DNA of 25,750 nt from TTA-H9 sp002071415 (GTDB lineage Bacteria; Bacteroidota; Bacteroidia; Bacteroidales; TTA-H9), in assembly GCA_035411425.1 (NCBI GenBank), contig DAONSX010000032.1, positions 1 to 25,750 on the forward strand. Direction: 5' to 3'. Shown in pieces: positions 16,812 through 23,519 of this stretch. Made by a program: the position numbers and the translations under genes. Within the stretch, counting starts at the first letter, position 1; the number at the start of each line of letters is the position of its first letter. The notes under the pieces are model-generated. The model was not told the DNA's origin and did not search any database. It was given only the letters and a program-made list of their open reading frames with translations.

Positions 16812-16815
16812 TTAT
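16798..16815. repeat. Near-perfect 18-bp palindrome at the yigZ stop codon
   Basis: ATAAGCGAGCTTGCTTAT: the two 9-base halves pair at all but one position. It overlaps the yigZ stop (16812-16814) and lies at the convergence point of two transcripts. It has no T-tract, so a terminator role is doubtful. Confidence 0.35.
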
Positions 16816-17408
16816 CTGACAACTATACCATTCACATCACTAAATATTTCAACAGCACTGTCATAAAACGATTTTCGAACCTTCAAATGAATAAAGCATT
16901 TTTCACCATATTCGGATTCGGCAATTTGAAACTTATACTGCTTTATCTTTCGCATCACAACCTCCATTGAAGAATAATCAAATTCCAGATAAAGACTCTT
17001 TATTTCATATCCTGTAATTTTGGCAACCTTGCCTATGGCTTCTGAGGCTGCTGTTTTATATGCTTCTATCAAACCCGAAGTTCCTAATTTCGTTCCACCA
17101 TAATATCTTACCACCACAATAAGAACATTTGTGATTCCTGCAGATAAAATCTGACCGTAAATAGGTCTGCCAGCCGTTCCCGAAGGTTCACCATCATCAT
17201 AATAGCGGTACCTCTCCCGTTGCCTGCCCAAACTCCACCCAAAACAGTGATGAGTAGCATCAGCATATTGCCGTTTGATTGCTTTAAGATGAAAGTCGAT
17301 CTCTTCTTCATCCTTCACGGGAATGGCAAAAGAAATAAAACGACTTCCCTTGCTTTTGAAATATCCTTCACCTGAATTTTCAATGGTTAGAAATGCATCT
17401 TCATCCAT
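16812..17408 (-). CDS. yigZ: YigZ/IMPACT family protein (UPF0029)
   Basis: A 198-residue member of the conserved IMPACT/YigZ family, whose bacterial members have no settled biochemical role (eukaryotic IMPACT regulates Gcn2). The N-terminal domain carries the family signature: GSRFISFAIPV (21-31), ATHHCFGW (51-58), DDGEPSGTAGRPI (71-83), and NVLIVVVRYYGGTKLGTSGLIEAY (94-117). A C-terminal domain of about 60 residues follows (FDYSSMEVVMRKIKQY onwards), as in full-length members. I place the start at 17408: homology begins directly after it, and a perfect -7 element lies only 5 bp upstream, so the longer 12-codon extension would begin before transcription does. The transcript would then be leaderless or nearly so. 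It is convergent with the oxidoreductase gene. Confidence 0.92.
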   Translation of the reverse strand: MDEDAFLTIENSGEGYFKSKGSRFISFAIPVKDEEEIDFHLKAIKRQYADATHHCFGWSLGRQRERYRYYDDGEPSGTAGRPIYGQILSAGITNVLIVVVRYYGGTKLGTSGLIEAYKTAASEAIGKVAKITGYEIKSLYLEFDYSSMEVVMRKIKQYKFQIAESEYGEKCFIHLKVRKSFYDSAVEIFSDVNGIVVR

Positions 17409-17413
17409 AGGGG

Positions 17414-17437
17414 CAAATTTACAATCAAGATGCAAAT
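17414..17437 (-). promoter_or_regulatory. Promoter of yigZ, leaderless spacing
   Basis: On the minus strand TAAATTTG (17421 to 17414) is a perfect TAnnTTTG, with TTG about 20 bp upstream as a -33 element. Only CCCCT separates it from the ATG at 17408, so the first transcribed base should be at or within a few nt of the start codon. Confidence 0.5.
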
Positions 17438-17591
17438 CCGGCAACGTCTATGGAATTTTTAAGCATAATACATTGATATATACTTATTTAAGCCCTAAAT
17501 GAATCATTAAGAAATCTTAAATTGTTCGTAAATTTCTTAAAGAATGTTAAATTTTTTTTTGAAAAATGATACAATTTATTAAAAACCTTTA

Positions 17592-17599
17592 TAATTTTG
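17592..17599 (+). promoter_or_regulatory. -7 promoter element of the small lipoprotein gene
   Basis: TAATTTTG matches TAnnTTTG perfectly and lies 29 bp before the lipoprotein ATG at 17629. It implies a leader of about 24 nt, so in-frame codons upstream of 17629 (an apparent start at 17566) would not be transcribed from it. The -33 position is AT-rich but has no TTTG. Confidence 0.5.
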
Positions 17600-17628
17600 C
17601 AGAGTTAATTTTAAAACCAAAAACCGCT

Positions 17629-17865
17629 ATGAAAAAATTAAATCTTTTCCTTTTAGCAGGTGCAGTTGCTCTGATTGCCGCTTGCGGACCAAGTGCAAAA
17701 GAAAAAGCTGAAAAAGCTCGTCAGGATTCCATTCGTATTGCCGACTCAATTGCTAAAGTAAAGGCTTACGAAGACAGTATTGCTGCTGCTCAAGCCGCTG
17801 CTGAACAAGCTCGTCTGGATAGTATCGCTCAAGCTGAAGAAGCTCAGAAACCGAAGAAAAAGTAA
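17629..17865 (+). CDS. Small Ala/Lys-rich helical lipoprotein
   Basis: A 78-residue protein with a clear lipoprotein signal: MKKLNLFLLAGAVALIAAC, with lipobox LIAAC and lipidated cysteine C19. The mature part of 60 residues is almost entirely predicted helix, with Lys/Glu then Ala-rich sequence and four DSI triplets (residues 33, 39, 49 and 64), and ends in KPKKK. Residues right after the cysteine (GPSAKEK) do not form the acidic surface-export signal known in Bacteroidota, so a periplasm-facing position is likelier. It has its own -7 element and a strong terminator, so it is a single-gene unit that may be highly expressed. Precursor and mature size, helical body and C-terminal lysine recall Braun's lipoprotein, but homology is not evident. 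Function is unknown. Confidence 0.85.
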   Translation: MKKLNLFLLAGAVALIAACGPSAKEKAEKARQDSIRIADSIAKVKAYEDSIAAAQAAAEQARLDSIAQAEEAQKPKKK

Positions 17866-17888
17866 GGAAACTTCTGATTGTCAGAAAT

Positions 17889-17924
17889 AAAAAAGGGAGT
17901 GTATATTCGTACATTCCCTTTTTT
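17889..17924 (+). terminator. Rho-independent terminator of the lipoprotein gene
   Basis: Left arm AAAAAAGGGAGTGTA (17889-17903), loop TATTCG (17904-17909), right arm TACATTCCCTTTTTT (17910-17924): a 15-bp stem with one G-T wobble, ending in a run of six T. It starts 24 bp after the lipoprotein stop. Confidence 0.88.
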
Positions 17925-17944
17925 ATATTCACCTAAAGAGGTAT

Positions 17945-17952
17945 TAAATTTG
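17945..17952 (+). promoter_or_regulatory. -7 promoter element of uvrB
   Basis: TAAATTTG is a perfect TAnnTTTG located 27 bp before the ATG at 17980. The T-run of the preceding terminator (17919-17924) lies about 20 bp upstream, where a T-rich -33 element is expected. An in-frame ATG at 17953 abuts the element and could not be in its transcript, which supports the start at 17980. Confidence 0.55.
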
Positions 17953-17979
17953 ATGGCAGTTTCAGAATTCACCAATGTT

Positions 17980-20001
17980 ATGCAATTCAAACTGGTTTCG
18001 GAATATCAACCCACGGGTGATCAACCCGAAGCAATACGCCAGCTTGTCGAAGGAATAGAAAGAGGCGACAAGGCTCAGGTATTACTCGGTGTTACGGGTT
18101 CAGGAAAAACATTTACCATCGCTAATGTCATTACTCAAGTAAATCGTCCTACTCTTGTGCTGAGCCATAATAAAACCCTTGCAGCTCAGCTCTACGGAGA
18201 ATTTAAACAGTTCTTCCCCGAAAACGCCGTCGAATATTTTGTTTCATATTATGACTATTATCAGCCCGAAGCTTACTTACCTGTTACAGACACCTACATA
18301 GAAAAAGACCTTTCCATCAATGAAGAAATCGAAAAACTTAGACTAAGTACGAGTTCATCCCTTTTATCTGGTCGAAGAGATATTATTGTAGTTTCATCGG
18401 TTTCTTGCATTTATGGTATAGGAAATCCCGATGATTTCAACCGCCAGGTCATTCACTTACAGAAAGGACAAATCGTCGGCCGTAGTAAAATACTCTTAGA
18501 TTTGGTAGCTGGGCTCTATTCGCGTACCGTAAACGACTTCAAAAGAGGGACGTTCAGAGTGAAAGGAGATGTGGTCGATATTTTTCCTGCTTATGCCGAC
18601 AAAGCTTACAGAATCATGTTCTGGGGTGATCAGATTGAAGAACTTCAAATTTTCGATCCACTTACGGGATATAAAATCTCGGACGAAGATAATTTGCTGA
18701 TTTATCCCGCAAATATCTTTGTTACTTCGCACGAACAAATGGTAAAAGCGATTCATAACATTCAGGACGATTTGTTCAAACAAGTGGAGTATTTTAATCA
18801 AATTGGAAAGTTTCAGGAAGCTAAACGACTCGAAGACAGAGTTACGTACGATATTGAGATGATGAAAGAATTAGGTTACTGCTCGGGGATAGAAAATTAT
18901 TCGCGTTATTTCGATGGTCGTAAACCTGGCTCGAGGCCATTCTGCCTCATAGATTATTTTCCGGATGATTATCTCTTGATCATTGACGAAAGCCATGTTA
19001 CGGTTCCGCAGATTCGTGGAATGTATGGAGGTGATCGTTCACGCAAGCAGGTTCTGGTAGATTATGGGTTTCGGCTCCCTTCTGCCCTCGATAACCGACC
19101 TCTGAAATTCGATGAGTTCGAAAAACTAACCAATCAAATAATTTATGTGAGTGCTACTCCAGCGGAGTATGAATTAAAACAGGCCGAAGGAATAGTGGTG
19201 GAACAATTCATCAGACCAACCGGACTTCTCGACCCTAAAATAGAAGTCAGACCTTCAACCAACCAGATCGATGACTTATTGTCGGAAATTCAAAAAAATG
19301 TGGAAAGAAATGAAAGAGTTCTGGTTACAACCTTAACTAAAAGAATGGCAGAGGAACTCAGTAAATATTTGCAAAGTATCAATGTTAAAACTCGCTACAT
19401 TCATTCTGATATCGAGACCCTCAACAGGGTCGAAATCATGCGTGATTTACGACTTGGAAAATTCGATGTATTGGTGGGAGTAAATCTTCTAAGAGAAGGG
19501 CTCGACCTGCCTGAAGTTTCATTGGTAGCTATCCTGGATGCTGACAAGGAAGGTTTCTTGCGCTCGGAACGATCGTTAACGCAAACAGCCGGACGTGCCG
19601 CCCGAAATATCAACAGCCGGGTCATTATGTATGCTGATAAGATTACCGATTCTATGCGGTTGACTATCGAGGAAACAAATAGAAGGCGATCGATGCAAAC
19701 GGAATACAACCAGATGCACGGCATCACTCCTACCCCCATCATCAAATCGACGAGTGAAATTCTTGGGCAAACCTCGGTGGTAGATGTGAAAAAGCCTCAG
19801 TCAAATTATTATGTTGAAAAAGAAGAGATTGAAGTCGCTGCCGACCCTCTTGTGAAATATCTAAACAAAGAGCAGATACAAAAAATCATTCAGCAAACCC
19901 GAAAAAATATGGAAGCAGCCGTAAAAGAACTCGATTTTATCAACGCAGCCCGTTTTCGAGACGAAATTAACCAGCTTAAACAACTTCTCGAAACTAAATA
20001 A
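17980..20001 (+). CDS. uvrB: UvrB, excinuclease ABC subunit B
   Basis: A 673-residue DNA damage verification helicase of UvrABC nucleotide excision repair; it is loaded by UvrA and recruits UvrC. Walker A GVTGSGKT is at 37-44, the beta-hairpin region YVSYYDYYQPEAYLP follows at about 90-105, DESH (Walker B) is at 336-339, then GMYGGDRSRKQ. Helicase motifs V and VI are present as GVNLLREGLDLPE and QTAGRAARN. The C-terminal UVR (UvrC-binding) motif covers about the last 35 residues (MEAAVKELDFINAARFRDE). Length equals typical UvrB. I chose the ATG at 17980 (MQFKLVSEYQPTGDQP) because homologues start this way and because the terminator and promoter lie upstream; reading frames that extend further upstream would run back through the terminator. 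Confidence 0.97.
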   Translation: MQFKLVSEYQPTGDQPEAIRQLVEGIERGDKAQVLLGVTGSGKTFTIANVITQVNRPTLVLSHNKTLAAQLYGEFKQFFPENAVEYFVSYYDYYQPEAYLPVTDTYIEKDLSINEEIEKLRLSTSSSLLSGRRDIIVVSSVSCIYGIGNPDDFNRQVIHLQKGQIVGRSKILLDLVAGLYSRTVNDFKRGTFRVKGDVVDIFPAYADKAYRIMFWGDQIEELQIFDPLTGYKISDEDNLLIYPANIFVTSHEQMVKAIHNIQDDLFKQVEYFNQIGKFQEAKRLEDRVTYDIEMMKELGYCSGIENYSRYFDGRKPGSRPFCLIDYFPDDYLLIIDESHVTVPQIRGMYGGDRSRKQVLVDYGFRLPSALDNRPLKFDEFEKLTNQIIYVSATPAEYELKQAEGIVVEQFIRPTGLLDPKIEVRPSTNQIDDLLSEIQKNVERNERVLVTTLTKRMAEELSKYLQSINVKTRYIHSDIETLNRVEIMRDLRLGKFDVLVGVNLLREGLDLPEVSLVAILDADKEGFLRSERSLTQTAGRAARNINSRVIMYADKITDSMRLTIEETNRRRSMQTEYNQMHGITPTPIIKSTSEILGQTSVVDVKKPQSNYYVEKEEIEVAADPLVKYLNKEQIQKIIQQTRKNMEAAVKELDFINAARFRDEINQLKQLLETK

Positions 20002-20020
20002 CACATTTTTATAAGTTCTT

Positions 20021-20039
20021 ATCAACAAATATTGTTGAT
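20021..20039. repeat. AT-rich perfect inverted repeat in the uvrB/FKBP convergent spacer
   Basis: ATCAACAA-ATA-TTGTTGAT: two 8-bp arms around 3 nt, 20 bp after the uvrB stop, followed on the plus strand by a T-rich stretch. It could be a weak terminator or a protein site. The rest of 20002-20196 shows nothing further. Confidence 0.4.
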
Positions 20040-20196
20040 TCTATTTTGTAATATTTTGTATAATAGTAAGTTATAAAATTAGCTCCAACTATTGAAAATT
20101 TGCCAAATATAAAATCAAGGGGGTTGAATCTTCAGGCAGTCCGAAAAAATTTAATTCAGATGAATTATTATGGAATCAACAGCCGTGGTTGCCTTC

Positions 20197-20679
20197 TCAA
20201 TGAACATGTCCATGGGCCAGTTCTTCGGGAGAGGCTGGTCTTACATCGAGAATGGAACCCGTAAAAAATAAGGTCATTCCGGCCAGAGGATGGTTAAAAT
20301 CCATTTTTACCGAATTTTCATCAATTTGTATTACTCTTCCTTCGAATCGGTTACCATCTTGATCCATCAAAGGAATGACGTTATCTATAAAAAGCATTTG
20401 TTCACCTTCGGGCGTTTGATGAAAAATCTCGATATCGACATCGAGTACTGATTCCGGGTCGAAAGGGCCATAGGCCTCTTCATACGACAAGGCGAATTCA
20501 TAGGAAGATCCGGGTTCCAAACCACGAATGTTTTCCTCGAAGGAAGGAAGCAAATGTCCATGCCCGTAAATGAAAGTCAATGGATTTTCTTGGGTGGCAA
20601 TTTGAAGGATTTCTCCTTCCGAGTTATTAGCTTGAAGTGTATAAATGAGGCTAACAACGGAGTTTTGTGCAATTTGCAT
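20197..20679 (-). CDS. SlyD-like FKBP-type peptidyl-prolyl cis-trans isomerase
   Basis: A 160-residue cytoplasmic FKBP isomerase and chaperone of the SlyD group. It begins MQIAQNSVVSLIYTL, then has the FKBP segment NPLTFIYGHGHLLPSFEENIRGL (33-55), EEAYGPFDPESV at the entry to the inserted chaperone flap (about 72-130), and the closing FKBP strand DFNHPLAGMTLFF (128-140). SlyD proteins usually have a long His/Cys/Asp-rich metal-binding tail; here only the short AHGHVH remains, so nickel binding would be weak. It follows sucC on the same strand after 92 bp, in which a separate -7 element occurs. No signal peptide. Confidence 0.92.
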   Translation of the reverse strand: MQIAQNSVVSLIYTLQANNSEGEILQIATQENPLTFIYGHGHLLPSFEENIRGLEPGSSYEFALSYEEAYGPFDPESVLDVDIEIFHQTPEGEQMLFIDNVIPLMDQDGNRFEGRVIQIDENSVKMDFNHPLAGMTLFFTGSILDVRPASPEELAHGHVH

Positions 20680-20752
20680 AAAATAAAAATAAAGTTAATT
20701 TAAAAAATTGAATATGATTCGACTAAAACATTTTGTCTTTATGAAAAGCGAG

Positions 20753-20760
20753 CAAAAGTA
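20753..20760 (-). promoter_or_regulatory. Possible -7 element for the SlyD-like gene
   Basis: The minus strand reads TACTTTTG, a perfect TAnnTTTG, in the gap between sucC and the isomerase gene, giving a leader of about 70 nt. No clear -33 element is present. Confidence 0.3.
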
Positions 20761-20771
20761 TAAAATTTATT

Positions 20772-21962
20772 TCAGCTAAGAATTTTATTCACCAGTTCAG
20801 CGGCTTCTTGAAGTTCGATAGCCGTCAACACTTTGAGTCCGCTATTTTGGATTAATTCGGATGCTTCTCTGGCATTTGTTCCTTGCAGACGTATAATGAC
20901 AGGCACATCGATTTGTCCAATATTATTGAAAGCATCTATGATACCTTGAGCTACCCTGTCGCATCGAACAATCCCTCCAAAGATATTAATAAGTATGGCT
21001 TTCACGTTAGGGTCTTTCAAAATGATGCGAAAGGCTTGTTCAACGCGTTTAGCGTCGGCTGTGCCTCCTATATCGAGAAAGTTGGCAGGCGCTCCGCCCG
21101 ACATCTTGATCATGTCCATGGTAGCCATGGCCAACCCTGCTCCATTGACCATACAGCCAACATTGCCATCGAGTTTGATGTAATTGAGTTTATAGTTTCC
21201 TGCTTCCACTTCGATGGGGTCTTCCTCGTCGAGGTCTCGCATTTGCAAGATATCGGGATGGCGAAAAAGCGCATTATTATCGATGATAACTTTGGCATCG
21301 GCTGCAAAGATTTTTCCGTCGGAGGCCTTAATTACAGGATTTATCTCGAACAGAGAAGCATCGCTTGCTTGGTAAGCCCGATAAAGTGCATCGACAAATT
21401 GTAACATCTGTTTATAGGCTTCGCCGGATAATCCAAGATTGAACGCTATGCGCCTGCATTGAAAATTTTGAAGGCCTACTCTGGGATCTATCTCTTCGGT
21501 GAAAATTTGTTCGGGCGTTTCTTCGGCTACGGCTTCGATATCCATTCCACCTCTTGGAGAATACATAATTATGGTGCGACCACGGTGGCGATTCAGCAAT
21601 ATGCTTAGGTAAAATTCCTGTATGGGCTCTTCACCAGGATAATAAATATTCTGCTCCACCAACACTTTCCTTACCAGCTTGCCTTCGGCAGAAGTTTGAG
21701 GTGTAACGAGCTTCATACCAATAATCTGAGCAGCAAAAGTTTCGACTTCCTTGAGCGATTTGGCAATCTTTACACCTCCACTTTTCCCTCTCCCACCCGC
21801 ATGAATCTGAGCCTTAATTGCCCAGCAATTAGTACCCGTTTTTTCCTCGAGAATTTGCGCTGCCTCAACTGCTTCTTTCGCATTGAAAGCTAAAATGCCT
21901 TCAGGAACATTTACTCCATAGCTTTTAAAAATGCTTTTCCCCTGAAATTCATGAAGATTCAT
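20772..21962 (-). CDS. sucC: Succinate-CoA ligase (ADP- or GDP-forming), beta subunit
   Basis: A 396-residue TCA-cycle enzyme subunit that, with SucD, interconverts succinyl-CoA and succinate with nucleotide phosphorylation. The N-terminus MNLHEFQGKSIFKSYGV is the usual family start. The ATP-grasp domain shows WAIKAQIHAGGRGKSGGVK (47-65) and the Mg-binding FEINP (N208) and DAK (D222). The CoA-ligase domain has GCMVNGAGLAMATMD (269-283), ANFLDIGG (293-300) and INIFGGIVRCD (325-335). Length matches bacterial SucC. The start at 21962 fits homologues and lies 27 bp after a perfect -7 element. No sucD lies on either side: downstream is the SlyD-like gene, upstream a divergent membrane-protein gene. 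Confidence 0.96.
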   Translation of the reverse strand: MNLHEFQGKSIFKSYGVNVPEGILAFNAKEAVEAAQILEEKTGTNCWAIKAQIHAGGRGKSGGVKIAKSLKEVETFAAQIIGMKLVTPQTSAEGKLVRKVLVEQNIYYPGEEPIQEFYLSILLNRHRGRTIIMYSPRGGMDIEAVAEETPEQIFTEEIDPRVGLQNFQCRRIAFNLGLSGEAYKQMLQFVDALYRAYQASDASLFEINPVIKASDGKIFAADAKVIIDNNALFRHPDILQMRDLDEEDPIEVEAGNYKLNYIKLDGNVGCMVNGAGLAMATMDMIKMSGGAPANFLDIGGTADAKRVEQAFRIILKDPNVKAILINIFGGIVRCDRVAQGIIDAFNNIGQIDVPVIIRLQGTNAREASELIQNSGLKVLTAIELQEAAELVNKILS

Positions 21963-21989
21963 AAAGAAAATTCGATTTTTTAGAGCATT

Positions 21990-21997
21990 CAAAGGTA
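21990..21997 (-). promoter_or_regulatory. -7 promoter element of sucC
   Basis: The minus strand reads TACCTTTG, a perfect TAnnTTTG, giving a leader of about 22 nt to the ATG at 21962. A TTG lies about 17 bp upstream. An in-frame upstream codon at 21992 falls inside the element, which supports the shorter start. Confidence 0.5.
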
Positions 21998-22108
21998 TGT
22001 ATTAATCCAATTCTCAATCGTTAATGCGTTTCACTTATTCACACCTTTGATAAAATATTTAGAGAAAAATCAACGTTCTTTGCAAAATCATCAGCTTATG
22101 GATGGATT

Positions 22109-22606
22109 ATGAAAAAAATATTCGCCTTCCTCTTTTTGACCTTAGCCTTCATTACCTCCATCGTAGCCCAAAAACGCGTAGAATTGGGAGGAAATATTGG
22201 ATTGCAATTCGGCACAGTAACCATTGTAAATATCTCCCCTTCAGCGGGATATTGGTTTACGAATTATTTAATGGGAGGCATAGATCTCACCTATCTTTAT
22301 TCTCATGACTCAAGAAAAGGCGGCTATAAAGGAAGTACTTATGGAATAGATATTATTGGGAAACTGTATCCCTATCACAATTTTTATCTCGAAGCAAATT
22401 ATTCCAATTTAAACACGGGTTTATCCTCGATAGGAGTGGTGAAGGACAGGATATGGACCAAGGCTTTATTGATCGGTGGAGGTTATAGTCAGCAATTGAG
22501 TGAAAAAGTTTTTCTTAATTTTAGTATCTTGTGGGACGTTATAGGAGAAGAATGGTATCCATTCGATAACCCTTTGATTAGGGCGGGTATTGTAACTCGA
22601 TTATAA
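22109..22606 (+). CDS. Small outer-membrane beta-barrel protein
   Basis: A 165-residue protein with a signal peptide (MKKIFAFLFLTLAFITSIVAQ, cleavage near residues 20-21). The mature 145 residues alternate polar and hydrophobic or aromatic residues in short strands separated by turns (for example ELGGNIGLQFG, YWFTNYLMGGIDLTYLY, FYLEANYSN, ALLIGGGYSQQL, VFLNFSILWDV), as expected for an eight-stranded OmpA/OmpW-like barrel. No OmpA peptidoglycan domain is present. I cannot name a family with certainty. It is divergent from sucC; lolD-like ABC ATPase follows on the same strand after 159 bp. The start at 22109 gives the canonical MKK signal. Confidence 0.75.
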   Translation: MKKIFAFLFLTLAFITSIVAQKRVELGGNIGLQFGTVTIVNISPSAGYWFTNYLMGGIDLTYLYSHDSRKGGYKGSTYGIDIIGKLYPYHNFYLEANYSNLNTGLSSIGVVKDRIWTKALLIGGGYSQQLSEKVFLNFSILWDVIGEEWYPFDNPLIRAGIVTRL

Positions 22607-22765
22607 GTCATTGTAATGATAAACAATAAAGGGGAAATCTGTATTACGATAGGTAAATTTTATAGATTTATAGAAAAGTTGATCAGATCCGCAAGTTGAC
22701 GACTCAAAGTGCAAATACAAATATAAAACATGGCAAGAAGGCAATAAAGCATTAAAGTTTATAAA

Positions 22766-23425
22766 ATGGAAACGATGATGAAAGTGGAAAATATCCACAA
22801 ACGATATGGAACAGTGGAAGTGTTGAAAGGAATTCATCTGGAGGTATACTCCAAAGAAATTCTAGCAATCGTAGGGTCCTCGGGTGCTGGGAAATCTACC
22901 TTACTGCATATTATGGGAACAATCGAAAAACCAGACCAGGGAAAAGTTTTCTTCAAACAAATGGATTTATTCAAGATGAAGGAAAAGCAATTATCGGCCT
23001 TTCGTAATCAGCAATTAGGATTCGTTTTTCAATTTCATCATTTGCTTTTCGAGTTCACCGCTATCGAAAATGTATGTATTCCAGCTCTTATTGCAGGAAA
23101 AGATAAAAACGCCATAAAGAAAAAAGCCGAAGAATGGTTGGCTTTTTTCGGATTAGCCCACCGCAAAGACCATAAGCCCACTGAACTTTCGGGTGGAGAA
23201 CAACAACGTGTTGCCGTAGCACGCGCTTTAATCAATGATCCTCCCCTTATTCTGGCCGATGAACCCTCGGGAAACCTCGACAGCAAAAATGCCGAAGAAC
23301 TCCATCGGCTGTTTTTCGAATTAAGAAACCAATACGAAAAAACCTTCGTCATTGTAACTCACAATCCTTCTCTTTCCGATCTATGTGACAGGCGTCTGTT
23401 AATCAAGGATGGAATATTACAATGA
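22766..23425 (+). CDS. LolD/MacB-type ABC transporter ATP-binding protein
   Basis: A 219-residue ABC ATPase. Walker A GSSGAGKS is at 37-44, the Q-loop FVFQ at 86-89, the signature LSGGEQQ at 141-147, Walker B LILADEP at 161-167 with the SGNLDS D-loop, and H199 in VTHN. The sequence between, including FQFHHLLFEFTAIENV (88-103), is typical of the LolD/MacB/FtsE group that drives lipoprotein release to the outer membrane or mechanotransmission from the inner membrane. The gene is alone here: no LolC/E permease or MacB-type membrane partner is adjacent, so the partner must be encoded elsewhere. The ATG at 22766 was chosen; ATGs at 22775 and 22778 are also possible. No perfect -7 element was seen upstream. 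Confidence 0.88.
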   Translation: METMMKVENIHKRYGTVEVLKGIHLEVYSKEILAIVGSSGAGKSTLLHIMGTIEKPDQGKVFFKQMDLFKMKEKQLSAFRNQQLGFVFQFHHLLFEFTAIENVCIPALIAGKDKNAIKKKAEEWLAFFGLAHRKDHKPTELSGGEQQRVAVARALINDPPLILADEPSGNLDSKNAEELHRLFFELRNQYEKTFVIVTHNPSLSDLCDRRLLIKDGILQ

Positions 23426-23519
23426 TTTTTCGTGAAATTTCCATTTTCTTCTTCTCGAAAACATTGTCTCTTATCTGATGCAAACTGTACTAGGTGAAAA
23501 TGAACATTATACCGATACC

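Noticed and set aside
17566..17628. 21 extra N-terminal residues for the small lipoprotein
   Set aside because: They would put non-signal sequence before a perfect lipoprotein signal, and the -7 element lies inside them.
17878..17979. Longer uvrB N-terminus beginning at TTG 17878 or ATG 17953
   Set aside because: The first would be translated through the lipoprotein terminator; the second touches the -7 element. UvrB homology starts at 17980.
20021..20039. Palindrome as a strong bidirectional terminator
   Set aside because: The stem is AT-rich with a 3-nt loop and lacks a clean T-tract, so it is listed only as an inverted repeat.
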